Below, in pieces: positions 32,436 to 44,033 of a DNA stretch of 64,000 nt (positions are counted from its first letter, which is position 1; the number at the start of each line of letters is the position of its first letter). The DNA is from Flaccisagitta enflata (lineage: Eukaryota > Chaetognatha > Sagittoidea > Aphragmophora), in assembly GCA_965153355.1 (NCBI GenBank), contig OZ231127.1:54188001-54252000 (forward strand), in the 5' to 3' direction. The notes under the pieces are model-generated. The model searched no databases and had not been told where the DNA came from. It was given only the letters and a program-made list of their open reading frames with translations. The translations under genes were made by a program, and so were the position numbers.

Positions 32436-33347
32436 GCGAAATTGTTCGTCGTCGAGTGATCACCTCTCCAAAGGGCTCTCAGGACGATTGGCCAACCACA
32501 TATGGAGTCGTCGCTCACGCATACAAGGGCGAGTTGTATGTGTGGGGCGGCTATGAATGTAAGTTCAAGGACGTCATCTTCATCTTCAACTTCGAGTCTG
32601 AGTCGTGGCGACAAATGGCGCTCACCGGAAACATTCCTCAGACCTGTGACCACTGCGCCAGCGCCATCCTAATGACACGATTTACATATTTGGTGGTAAG
32701 TCTCCCAGAACCAACGACCTCCACTCTCTCTCACTTACTTCTGCTACTTTCACACGACTTCCGGTCATCGGCGCTTGTCCTTCGCCAAGACAAGAACTGG
32801 AAGGTTGGTTCTTCGATCGCAAATTTTACATCTTTGCCGGCGTGGCAGATAAACCAAGTGATAACGAAACTCTCGTCGGGGATCGGTTTGAGAGCTGCTG
32901 GGACAACCTTTTTTGTTGCTTCGACCCAACGGTTGACGCGGCGCCAACGTCGAACCTCGAGCCGGATATGGAGCTGCAAAAGTCGGACATCAAATGTATA
33001 TTCACAGCGGCTATTCAACGAAAGGCTCCGTGAATGACTTGTACATGCTCGACATGCAGACTTTGACATGGACTATGGTCTTGAGTGGTGGACCCACGAG
33101 GTATCATCATTCCCTCTCAGCGTTTGCATTAAAGCGGTTTCTCCTCGTCGGAGGTGAAGGATCGAAGGTAGTTTGGACTAATGGATCGAATCAAGTTTGG
33201 ACTATCGACTTGGAGAAAGGTCGCTCGAGGGTGCAGTTGGAAAAAGATCCGCTTCCGACTAACATGTATCATCATCGCGCCGTCGAACTGAAGACGAGCA
33301 AAGGACTTTCCATCGTTTGCGTGGGAGCTTTTTCCAATACGGACTAA
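32436..33347 (+). CDS. Kelch-repeat C-terminal exon with two one-base frame shifts
   Basis: The exon encodes a kelch propeller, normally a protein-binding platform. Kelch strands recur: GELYVWGG (32528), NDTIYIFGGKSPRTNDL (32671), RKFYIFAGVADK (32818), GHQMYIHSGYS (32985), RFLLVGGEG (about 33133) and a degenerate last one, with the usual conserved Trp between some of them. They lie in three successive frames. The first change is at 32671; the second is between about 32937 and 32960, forced by a TGA at 32934 in the final frame. Both are of the minus-one type, each as if one base were missing. The stop is at 33345-33347. The acceptor phase (1) fits exon 5, and the summed exon lengths plus two bases divide by three (1,012 residues). 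Decayed gene or sequence errors are both possible. Confidence 0.75.
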
Positions 33348-33459
33348 GTCGTGATTTTCGATATTGAGTGATTACTTTAAATCGCAGGTCTAGATCCCAT
33401 TTTCTACATTCTTGAGCAACTGATCGTCAATCTGTCAGACTCAGGTACTGCCTTTGACT

Positions 33460-33559
33460 ACGCTTTCCCTCTCTGTCTGTCTGCCTGTCTTTCTGTCTGT
33501 CTGTCTGTCTGTCTCTCTGTCTTTCTGTCAATCTCTCTCTCTCTCTCGGTCTTTTCGTC

Positions 33560-33658
<99 letters not shown>

Positions 33659-33660
33659 CT
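33460..33660. repeat. (CTGT)n and (CT)n microsatellites
   Basis: Imperfect CTGT repeats to about 33530, then about 50 CT units with a short CGGTCTTTTCGTCG interruption. Confidence 0.95.
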
Positions 33661-33964
33661 CAGCAATTCATCAGTGACAACGTGGATTTCAAAATTGTCA
33701 TTACATCTTACTCTCATATCTGTTTTGTAATATTTTGATGTCCAATGGTGTTAGATGTGGCTGCGGCCTTGTATCTCAATCATTGTTCATATAACTAGGG
33801 AAGTCAACATCGCTTGGTCCCTAAGAGAATCGAGTGAAAAAGGCTGCGTCGGAATTTCATACATGGGTGGAATAAGAGCCCAAGCGATATCAAAAGCTAA
33901 ATTATGTTCTATTGTAGTGAAATCTAGTCATTTGTAGCCTATATTGTCCTTGGGTTAAGTTTTT
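33661..33964. other. Non-genic stretch
   Basis: No exon could be supported here. No clear polyadenylation signal for the kelch gene was found in the first few hundred bases after its stop. Confidence 0.35.
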
Positions 33965-34125
33965 TATCAAAACAAGGCTGGATACACGGCAATCCAGTCG
34001 CGGACGGTTAGGCAGGAGCTGTAATGCAAAAACTGCTCGGGATTAAAAAATGTTACGGATGGATGGACCTATCGACTTACGTGGCAAGGTGTAGAGTCGC
34101 GTGTCCGCGACGCAAAAGGATAGTA
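33965..34125 (-). repeat. GTCGCGTG-hairpin family, short copy
   Basis: Reverse orientation: AAAACAAGGCTGGATACACG at the start, CAGTCGCGGAC, GGATGGATGGACC, and the closing hairpin AGAGTCGCGTGTCCGCGAC. Confidence 0.65.
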
Positions 34126-34537
34126 AATCGTTGTTCCGGTGTTAAAAGAAGCACAATGCGGATTGCCCATGGCCGAACCCAGGCCGCGCTGGATTAAGCC
34201 AGTTACCCCCTGTATCTCCAAAGCCTGGTGATTTCATATCTGTTTTTCTTTCCTTTCCATGATGACGCCCCCAGATGAAGGGCCGGGGGAAAGAGACAGG
34301 AGCCTAACCTCAGGACCAGGGGGGATGCAGAGTAAGTATCCATCTTCCATGTATCTGCCTAAAAGCTCCCATAAAAAGAGGACAGAATCATGATTATAAC
34401 CCTAAATAATATCATATATCATAAAGTGACACCAAATGACCCATGACAGTATGACAGAATGTAAAACATGGTAAGAGCCCAGAACAAGGTAAGAGACGTA
34501 GATGCAAAGGCGAGGCAATGGCAGGAGAGAACCATGA
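34126..34537. other. Non-genic flank of the long inverted repeat
   Basis: No gene seen. GAGACAGGAGCCTAACC and nearby sequence are unique within the window. Confidence 0.35.
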
Positions 34538-34787
34538 CAACCAATGACAAGAGGGATCTATCACAAGAATCTATCAGCAGCAATGGCCCCTCTCATTGGC
34601 CTCCGTTTTGTGGCTCCCGGTCCGAAGTTTCAACCACCATGCAGTAGCAAGAACGCCCGCGCTTCATCGCCATCTGAATCGCCATGGTCCGCCTGAAAAC
34701 GCCACACTTGAGGAAGGAAGCCTGAAAGACGAGCAAAGTGGGAGCAGCTGAAGCCATCGAGTCAAAGGGTGGGAGGGGGGTGTAAGT

Positions 34788-36242
34788 TAGGCCAGGGGTT
34801 TTGAGTGAAAAATCGGAAAAAAAAGCTTATGTATTTTGCACTTTGGCTCAAAATCGATGTAGTATCTCTGTTCTGTCTTCAATCAAGGCCTGGGACATGG
34901 AGAAATTGAGACCACCACCCCCCTTCCCCCTCAAAAGGAGTTAGCCTTCTATTTTGAGTGATTCACTTGGTTACCTTCATAACATTTATATGAATGGATC
35001 AAAAAACATGCGAGTGGTCTTATTTGAATGAGATACACTTGGAGAACATGAATCAACATTAAAATTAAAATGGAGGATGGGACCTCCATGGGGTTCTCAA
35101 AGGGTACCTAAGGGGCCCCAAAGGAGGTCAAAATGATCCAAAATTTAGAAAAGTCAGAATTTTTGTTTTTTTTTATCAGACTTATTGTTGAAACACTGAT
35201 CTATAGCAGAGCAAGTATCAAAAGTGGCCAGACTGATTGTCGACCCCGTTGGGATCACAGGAGAACCTCTTGGGATCTCAAAACACCATATGCATAAATC
35301 TCCAAATTGACTAAAAACTCCAAAATAGTCAAATTGGAGATAAATACTGATAAATACTCCATTTTGGTGTTCTACTCTCTCCTAGAAGAAGAAAGAGAGA
35401 CAGAAATGGATGGACCGACAGAAAAGAAATGAGCAGACAGACAGACAGACAGACAGACAGACGGACCAACAGACAGACCAATAGGCAGACAGATAGACAA
35501 AGATGGGTAGACTGACTAATGTAAAGAAATGCGTGAGCAGACAGAGAGACAGATGGGTAGACTGACTGATGTAAAGAAATGCGTGAGCAGACAGAGACAG
35601 ACCCCTGCCCATTCTCATTGTGCAATGGCTCCTGCCCATCCCTATTACTGCCCCTGACCACCTGCAAGTGACTACTAATTAGCTCAGTTCTAAAATCGTA
35701 TAAGCAGAAATTCTGATTTTTCACAATCTTGTATCCTTTGAGCCCCTTTTAGTGTCCCCTAGGGGCTTTTTAGGGGCCCTATGCGGGCCCCATCCTCCAT
35801 ATCAGTCATAATTCATGTTCTCCAAATAAAGATCTTTCAAATGAGACCTTTCACAGATTTTTCAATCAAAACACATAGAATTTATTGAGGAAACATGGTG
35901 AATTGTTCAAAATTGTGAAGCCACCTGATTCTGAGGGGGTTGGGGGGTGGCGGTCACAATTTACTGACACCCCAGTCGTGTTTTGAGGTCAGAATAGTGA
36001 TACTACATCGATTTTGAGCCAAAGTGCAAAATACACAAGCTTTTTTCCGATTTTTAGTCGCGTGCATGCGACTCTACCTTTGTGCCTATCCGTCCGTCGA
36101 ATCCATTAGATCATCCGTCACTTTACTTTTTGGTTTTGTGGCCCTCCACTGTCTGCCCAAATGATGGGTGACCTCAATTGACCTTCCACCCACACATGAC
36201 TAAGTGCGCCGTGTGTCAGCGTCACTCAAAACCCCTGGCCTA
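34788..36242. mobile_element. hAT-like non-autonomous element with 8-bp target duplication
   Basis: TAGGCCAGGGGTTTTGAGTG at 34788 is perfectly inverted at the right end (36223-36242). The direct flanks are GTGTAAGT on both sides (34780-34787 and 36243-36250). An 8-bp duplication is the mark of hAT transposase. Inside, a second long inverted match joins 34805-34870 to 35990-36055 (CTCAAAATCGATGTAGTATC). There is no transposase; instead it holds GACA repeats, a ~70-bp tandem duplication (AAAGAAATGCGTGAGCAGAC) and, near its right end, a GTCGCGTG-family insertion. Confidence 0.8.
36053..36222 (+). repeat. GTCGCGTG-hairpin family copy inside the hAT-like element
   Basis: TTTTTAGTCGCGTGCATGCGA starts the copy, and TCACTTTACTTTTTGG and CTGCCCAAATGATGGGTGACC follow as in other members. 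The CCTTGTTTT tail is missing. The matching place in the right arm (42352-42530) has a different, more decayed version. Confidence 0.65.
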
Positions 36243-37290
36243 GTGTAAGTAGTAGAGAGAGAGAGAGATGGCAATAGTAATTTCCCTTATGTAATCTAAT
36301 ATGATAAAAACCAATATGAAATATCTCTTATATGATAACATAAACCACTCGCTGATGTTATCGTGTGAAACCACGCACCCAAACGAACACGTTTATAGTG
36401 TCAAACTCGCAATGTGTCACCAAATAACCGATCAATGGAAAAGTTAGAAATGAAATTGACAAACTGACTCTGGCGTTTGAAAACAAGAGGACAACCGATA
36501 TCAACGCACAATCACCCAGAAACACCATTTTACAAGAAAGAGCGCTAAAATTAAGCATGCACACATAAATTTTCCATAAACCAGCGCACGGGACAATAAA
36601 ACCAATCTGCCACCCCTGACTCAAGCAAACCATGACATTTGCGTCAGATGTCGACATGTTGAAAAAAAGACCCATAGACAACATGTAGAAAAAAAGACCC
36701 ATAGATAACATTGTGATGGGTCCGGATTAAACACCAGTGAGAGCCTCAAAGGTTCTCATCCTTCAGCAAAATAGGGTTGAGTAGTAATGTTGTGCAACTT
36801 TCATAAACATAACAGATTAAAAAAAAAATTATATACCGAGCCACAACCTCAGTATCTGACGAGCTAGACCCGCAACACGAATTAAGCAAGACCAAATTAT
36901 GTTAAATGAAAAGTATTACTTGTTTTTACAGAACTCATTCCAGCCGGCATCGAAAAAAACAAAACATACTAAATACGGGATGAATAATACTCTGCGAATT
37001 CAAAGCACCAAGCTGAGGACCAACTCGAATCAAATTTCAAGTCGAATTATGTCTGACGTCACTGTATGTCTGATGGTAAGAACATACACGCGCGTAAAGT
37101 GGAGTCAGATAATACAAAGGTGAACACCCATAGCGGGCCCTCAAAAATAACCATAAAAGATACCTTCGTGAAAAATTATGATACCTCTTAAGTATCCGCA
37201 ACGGGCAGCACGAACGTAGCGCTGTGTTGCTCTTTTCATCAGCAAGAAAAAAAAACCATAAGAATCCCCATACATATAAAAAAAAAAAAC

Positions 37291-38560
37291 AAAGAAAAAC
37301 TAAAAGAAAAAACAAACGTAACAAATTGGTTATAATGGCCACCACTGCCATATCCGGAAATCGTTGCTTCGTGACACAAATATGGACCTAAATCACTGCC
37401 ATGAGGTTTATAACAAATTAACAAATTAACAATGCAGGCTTAGAATAGATCATGCGATTTTTGATCGAATGTTTAGACTGAAAATCGTTAGGATTTTTTT
37501 CTTCTTCCAATGAATTTTAAACCTTTTCCCCATCCATGAAGCTAAAACGAAATCAATCAGGAGTTTTCAAAGAAAAAACATGATAATCATGTTTTTTCAA
37601 TGAATAAAACCTTATTATCAGGATTTCTTCCTTGAGCGGGAAGACCTTACTAGCTGTTTGGTGAAGCTGCTGCCCTGCGTAATCAACATGCGAGCGGCTC
37701 AAGCATGACATTCCAAGCATAAACTCTCCTATCCACTTTTCACTGCCATACGTGCATCGATTATTCAGTTCCACTGATGGACCTAAGCGATGCCGAGCCA
37801 ATCTATGATTCATATTGTCTTTGCCTCAAGAAGGGCAAATTCTGACAAATGAGCCTCTTGGCATCAGAATTTAAGTGATTGACGAAATTCTTTCTTTAGC
37901 CAGAGGAATTACCAGATAAAGACCACCCAGAAGCGTTTGTGCTTTTTTCCCCAAAACGAGAAATTCAGAGAGAAACTTTAGTACTATACAACTAAACTTT
38001 ACACCGACATGCCATACATCTACGAATGCCCCCCTCCTTTTGATTAGATCCCCCGAGATTTTGACCTTAATGTCTAACTGCTATCAGGCTTTGGAAAATT
38101 ACATCACCAGAACAATTCATCTTCGTTGCCTCCGTTGCTTGATAAATGATAGGACAACAAAGAGTGTTTTACCCTGGAAATTACCGTTTCGTGCTCTGTC
38201 ATCATTTTATTGTGCGGCTCTATCAAAAGTTGCCCTGAATGCAATATTGCCGTGGCATACAAAGTAGGCATACCATTGAATAGCCGCCCTAATCCCAGTT
38301 CAGTATGGGTATGGGTGTGGGTGTGGAATATGCACACTAGATTTTCGCAAACACCCAGGCACTGCAAGACTGGCAGCACAGCATTAACATCTATAAGTCA
38401 GATAGATGGATTCACTGGATAAACTAAACTCTCTTGGGCATAAGTAAACGAGTTACTATCAGGGATGGTTACAGCAACAGCAAGACTAATCAGTTTCATT
38501 TTACTGCTTTTGCGCTGCTTTTTTTGTCGATATTTGAATCATTTTTAAATTTTTAATCAA
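37291..38560. other. Loop of the long inverted repeat, first part
   Basis: Single-copy-looking AT-rich sequence. I could not support any exon. A short GGGTATGGGTGTGGG patch lies near 38305. Confidence 0.35.
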
Positions 38561-38562
38561 GT

Positions 38563-38620
38563 ACAGTAGATCTCGTCTAGACTTGAGATAACGGGGGCAA
38601 GCATTGTAGAAAAACAAATG
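38563..38620 (+). repeat. Copy 3 of the ACAGTAGATCTCG repeat
   Basis: TACAGTAGATCTCGTCTAGA through TTGTAGAAAAACAAATGA, nearly identical to the copies at 3795 and 17407. Similarity stops right after AAATGA. Confidence 0.75.
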
Positions 38621-38941
38621 AGTCATTGAACGAAATTCTAACTTAAAAACTGAAATGACCGTAAACCAGCGCGGCTTACTAGATTCGTGTACCGTGAACC
38701 GAACGGAGGATAAGAGATGATGGAGTGAATTACAGAAACAATTTTTTTTTAAACCGCCAAGAAAGGACTGCGTAACGAAATCTAATCCACAGCTCCCAGC
38801 TATTTTATCTAAATTTCATGGAACTGCCAAGACCATGATAGGTAGCTTGTTATTTTCACAAGAAAGTGCCTATCCCTTTACACTAGTTATTCTTCAGTTA
38901 GAGTGTTTCGTTTAATTCATGATTATACAGTCTCAGCTTAG

Positions 38942-39252
38942 TGTTAACAAACAATGAGCATTATCAATTTCATTTGGGTATCACTTTGGGATTAGAGTTG
39001 ACGCGCTCGTTGAGCGAAGAGACGCTCACGGGCTCCGAACATGAAGACGGAGATGATGATTTGGATGCGACTCTCGGCCAAACGTACAACGTCCGTTATG
39101 CGATTCAGATCGAAGCGCGTAGTCCTGAAATCGACAGTAACCTTTCCCCAAGTGAATCGACGTCTAGCCCTTCAACGTCTAGCCCTTCAGTAGTTACAAG
39201 CACGACAGCAACATCAGCAGCTTCGAGTTATGTCGAGGAGGTTCATGCATTG
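38942..39252 (+). CDS. Candidate internal exon, acidic Ser/Thr-rich
   Basis: A CpG-containing, stop-free block stands out in AT-rich surroundings. It is preceded by a pyrimidine-rich stretch and CTTAG (38937-38941), and ends TTG|GTAAGA at 39252. Read in phase 1 it gives ~103 residues with LTRSLSEETLTGSEHEDGDD, then QTYNVRYAIQIEARSPEIDS, then a Ser/Thr/Pro-rich tail containing an 18-bp tandem duplication (TCTAGCCCTTCAACG). No known domain. It lies in the loop of the long inverted repeat, and I found no partner exon. Phase 1 entry matches the kinase-KEN-kelch introns, but that is weak evidence of linkage. Confidence 0.4.
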
Positions 39253-39754
39253 GTAAGAAAAATGTGAAGTTATTTTCTGAAAAGAGCATTTTTTTCACAG
39301 TCATACAACTCTTTGGTATAATGCCTGAATTTGAATTAACACCTTATTTGTAAAAAAAAAACTCTAGTCCTGTTCACACACACGTATATTGCGATGTTAA
39401 TGTGGATTTGGGGAAGGTCATGTGCATAGCGCCTATTTTGATCTTAAGGCAGGGGCATTGATAAAAAGACCCGAAACGAAAATGCTACGGACCAACCAGC
39501 CGACCCTGTAATGAGAAGTATCGCGTGCACGGTATTATCGTAAATTGACGGTTGTTATTGAAATTCTTTGGCTGACACAGCGTTTCAAAGAAACTCCTCG
39601 AATCGTCCCGTGCTCATCAAACATTAAGCAAGCGGCTTTTGCCATCGCCGCAAGTGGCGCATTTTGGGTTGAAAAAGGATTGGACGCAGTCAATGAAACC
39701 ACGTAAGAAACAAATGAACGATTCCTAACAAATGATGTGGGATTAACAATATCG
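39253..39754. other. Non-genic stretch
   Basis: No feature recognised beyond short A-runs. Confidence 0.35.
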
Positions 39755-39955
39755 TTGCGGACGGGTGGGCAGAAGCATCCAATCCAGTTCCACACCCTAA
39801 TTCTCACCCCACACACACGAACATACACAAAAGGTATCCAAAATGCTTGTTTTTAACTCAATCATTATAGACGGCCTGACAAACCAACAGACCAACGGAC
39901 CTACGGACCGACGCACGGACAAAGCCTCATATAGAGTTGCGTGTCCGCTATTAAA
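39755..39955 (-). repeat. GTCGCGTG-hairpin family, diverged copy
   Basis: Reverse orientation: GCGGACGGGTGGGCAGAAGC, GACCAACGGACC, then GACAAAGCCTCATATAGAGTT and GCGTGTCCGC. Confidence 0.5.
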
Positions 39956-41247
39956 AAAACTATGGTGAGACTGGTGGATTGCGTCGATCGAATTAAATGG
40001 ATTAATGAACAAATCAAAACGAATGAATGAATTTTTGTATTAATGAGAGACAATGACAGTCACATTTACCAGTAATGTCGGCTGTCGCCGTGAGAAAAAA
40101 AAGTCGTAAGTATTGTTAATTTTCCACTAAGCTTTTGTCATCAGTCACTGCAATTATTTGTATTTGTTAGATCAAATTGTATGTATTGATTGCACTGAAA
40201 GTGAGAGAAAAACAGGACTGAGCCAAATGAGCTAGATGAGCTAAGATATTCAAAATCACTCAACCAGACAACCAGTTATACTCATGCTTAAATGCTTAAA
40301 TTAAAATATTTATTTATCTGTTTTGAAATCTGAAAAAAAGAGCAAGCTAAATAAGCTAAATGAGCTAGAATACTTAAAAACACCCTCGCAGATGAGCAAC
40401 TCTGCTCACTGACATATATTTCTTGTATTTACTAGCTTAAACTAGCTTAGTGAGCTAAATGAGCTTAAATGCTCAAAATCACCCTCATAGATGAGCAGCT
40501 ATGCTCATAACCGTGACAATTAATGCCGCGCTGGCCATTACTATCGTTACTATTCTATTTGTTCGTCGCGAGTTAATATTTTGGGTACGCTGTGATGTGC
40601 AGTGTGTATCAACGAAATCTGCGTCAATTCGCGGCGTCTTTATGTAACGTCAGTGTTTCTGTCTTTTTGTGTCAATCATAGTCATCTTTGTCAAACTGCT
40701 ATGTTATTCTAATCCCTTATTCTTGTGAACTGCACAAATAGTATTGTAAATTCGAATATGTATGATAACAACATAACTATATATATGTGTAATACGTGTC
40801 GTAGATCGCGTGTGTATCAACCATATTTCGTAATTCCATAATGTTGTCAGACTGTATCTGGTCTGTACGTAATCGATATTTAGATGACGAATAAATTATA
40901 ATTCTCATCTCTTATTCCGACACATTAAGCTACTTATTTGCTTGTTTTTGATAAATGATGTTGTGCATTTGTATATGATGTAACTCGTTAACTATCGAAA
41001 TGAATCATCAACGCAGATGTGCTGTGCTGTCGCATTAAAAATTCACGTTTACCTGACATTCATTACTGCTGTTAGGCGCTGTTTGTCAGGACAGCAAACT
41101 TACAGAATTTATCATATTAAAAACTATGTCAAAGAAGGCCTCTAATTTCTTCTGAGTACTAAAATTAGTAACATGATATGTAAAAAACTAGTGTATCATG
41201 GCTATGTCATGTTTTAAACATCAACCTAAATCTATATATTATATTTC
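39956..41247. other. Loop of the long inverted repeat, last part
   Basis: Between about 40215 and 40510 the words GAGCTAAATGAGCT and ACCCTC(G/A)CAGATGAGCA recur in three diverged blocks. The rest is AT-rich with no gene seen. Confidence 0.4.
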
Positions 41248-42260
41248 TTTTTTTTTTTATATGTATGGGGATTCTTATGGTTTTTTTTTCTTGCTGATGA
41301 AAAGAGCAACACAGCGCTACGTTCGTGCTGCCCGTTGCGGATACTTAAGAGGTATCATAATTTTTCACGAAGGTATCTTTTATGGTTATTTTTGAGGGCC
41401 CGCTATGGGTGTTCACCTTTGTATTATCTGACTCCACTTTACGCGCGTGTATGTTCTTACCATCAGACATACAGTGACGTCAGACATAATTCGACTTGAA
41501 ATTTGATTCGAGTTGGTCCTCAGCTTGGTGCTTTGAATTCGCAGAGTATTATTCATCCCGTATTTAGTATGTTTTGTTTTTTTCGATGCCGGCTGGAATG
41601 AGTTCTGTAAAAACAAGTAATACTTTTCATTTAACATAATTTGGTCTTGCTTAATTCGTGTTGCGGGTCTAGCTCGTCAGATACTGAGGTTGTGGCTCGG
41701 TATATAATTTTTTTTTTAATCTGTTATGTTTATGAAAGTTGCACAACATTACTACTCAACCCTATTTTGCTGAAGGATGAGAACCTTTGAGGCTCTCACT
41801 GGTGTTTAATCCGGACCCATCACAATGTTATCTATGGGTCTTTTTTTCTACATGTTGTCTATGGGTCTTTTTTTCAACATGTCGACATCTGACGCAAATG
41901 TCATGGTTTGCTTGAGTCAGGGGTGGCAGATTGGTTTTATTGTCCCGTGCGCTGGTTTATGGAAAATTTATGTGTGCATGCTTAATTTTAGCGCTCTTTC
42001 TTGTAAAATGGTGTTTCTGGGTGATTGTGCGTTGATATCGGTTGTCCTCTTGTTTTCAAACGCCAGAGTCAGTTTGTCAATTTCATTTCTAACTTTTCCA
42101 TTGATCGGTTATTTGGTGACACATTGCGAGTTTGACACTATAAACGTGTTCGTTTGGGTGCGTGGTTTCACACGATAACATCAGCGAGTGGTTTATGTTA
42201 TCATATAAGAGATATTTCATATTGGTTTTTATCATATTAGATTACATAAGGGAAATTACT

Positions 42261-42328
<68 letters not shown>

Positions 42329-44033
42329 CTCTCTCTCTCTCTCTCTCTCTCTACTTACTGGGCAGGGGTTTGGTGGGCCCCAGCACGAGTAAAGTGCTGT
42401 TGGGCAGAAGTCCTCCTCATTTAGGCAGGAGCAGTGAGCGCCAAAAAAAACAAAAAAGTAAAGTGTGACGGACAATACAGGACCGACGAATGGACAGTTA
42501 AAAGCAGTGAGTCATCTTTTTGACTAAAAATCGGAAAAAAGCTTGTGTATTTTGCACTTTGGCTCAAAATCGATGTAGTATCACTATTCTGACCTCAAAA
42601 AACGACTGGGGTGTCAGTAAATTGTGACCGCCACCCCCCAACCCCCTCAGAATCAGGTGGCTTCACAATTTTGAACAATTCACCATGTTTCCTCAATAAA
42701 TTCTATGTGTTTTGATTGAAAAATCTGTGAAAGGTCTCATTTGAAAGATCTTCATTTGGAGAACATGAATTATGACTGATATGGAGGATGGGGCCCGCAC
42801 AGGGCCCCTAAAAAGCCCCTAGGGGACACTAAAAGGGGCTCAAAGTATACAAGATTGTGAAAAATCAGAATTTCTGCTTATACGATTTTAGAACTGAGCT
42901 AATTAGTAGTCACTTGCAGGTGGTCAGGGGCAGTAATAGGGATGGGCAGGAGCCATTGCACAATGAGAATGGGCAGGGGTCTGTCTCTGTCTGCTCACGC
43001 ATTTCTTTACATCAGTCAGTCTACCCATCTGTCTCTCTGTCTGCTCACGCATTTCTTTACATTAGTCAGTCTACCCATCTTTGTCTATCTGTCTGCCTAT
43101 TGGTCTGTCTGTTGGTCCGTCTGTCTGTCTGTCTGTCTGTCTGTCTGCTCATTTCTTTTCTGTCGGTCCATCCATTTCTGTCTCTCTTTCTTCTTCTAGG
43201 AGAGAGTAGAACACCAAAATGTAGTATTTATCTCCAATTTGACTATTTTGGAGTTTTTAGTCAATTTGGAAATTTATGCATATGGTGATTTGAGATCCCA
43301 AAAGGTTCTCCTGTGATCCCAACAGGGTCGACAGTCAGTCTGGCCACTTTTGATACTTGCTCTGCTATAGATCAGTGTTTCAACAATAAGTCTGATAAAA
43401 AAAAACAAAAATTCTGACTTTTCTAAATTTTGGATCATTTTGACCTCCTTTGGGGCCCCTTAGGTACCCTTTGAGAACCCCATGGAGGTCCCATCCTCCA
43501 TTTTAATTTTAATGTTGATTCATGTTCTCCAAGTGTATCTCATTCAAATAAGACCACTCGCATGTTTTTTGATCCATTCATATAAATGTTATGAAGGAAA
43601 CCAAGTGAATAACTCAAAATGGAAGGCTAACTCCTTCAGAGGGGGGTGGGGGGTGGCGGTCACAATTTCTCCATGTCCCAGGCCTTGATTGAAGACAGGA
43701 CAGTGATACTACATCGATTTTGAGCCAAAGTGCAAAATACATAAGCTTTTTTTTCCGATTTTTCACTCAAAACCCCTGGCCTAACTTACACCCCCCTCCC
43801 ACCCTTTGACTCGATGGCTTCAGCTGCTCCCACTTTGCTCGTCTTTCAGGCTTCCTTCCTCAAGTGTGGCGTTTTCAGGCGGACCATGGCGATTCAGATG
43901 GCGATGAAGCGCGGGCGTTCTTGCTACTGCATGGTGGTTGAAACTTCGGACCGGGAGCCACAAAACGGAGGCCAATGAGAGGGGCCATTGCTGCTGATAG
44001 ATTCTTGTGATAGATCCCTCTTGTCATTGGTTG
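41248..44033. repeat. Long inverted repeat, right arm (~2.79 kb)
   Basis: Reverse complement of 34538-37290. It contains the second copy of the hAT-like element, whose intact end is at 43764-43783 followed by ACTTACAC, the reverse complement of the 8-bp duplication; the other end, near 42355, is eroded. Its outer edge falls inside the endonuclease ORF of the neighbouring minus-strand retrotransposon, at codon 230. Confidence 0.95.
42267..42351. repeat. (CT)n microsatellite, present only in the right arm at this length
   Basis: About 40 CT units with a TATATA interruption at about 42322. The left arm has only seven to eight GA units in the matching place. Confidence 0.95.

Larger units (their letters stand above)
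34538..37290. repeat. Long inverted repeat, left arm (~2.75 kb)
   Basis: From CAACCAATGACAAGAGGG to the A-run after CCATACATAT, this arm is the reverse complement of 41248-44033. Open frames inside translate identically from both arms (for example 36358-36711 and 36899-37123 equal 41825-42178 and 41413-41637), so inner identity is close to 100%. The outer part has a few substitutions. The arms differ mainly at a ~190-bp segment (36053-36240 against 42352-42530) and in the length of a GA/CT run. Confidence 0.95.

Noticed and set aside
36358-36711. 117-codon frame with hydrophobic segments, present in both inverted-repeat arms (also 41825-42178)
   Set aside because: Its duplication follows from the inverted repeat and is not evidence of selection. 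No family motif is visible, and the N-terminus is a tandem repeat of MLSMGLFFY.
34538-44033. A single giant TIR transposon with 2.75-kb terminal repeats
   Set aside because: No transposase lies in the loop, no target duplication was seen at the outer edges, and the right edge falls inside another element's ORF, which fits a rearrangement better.
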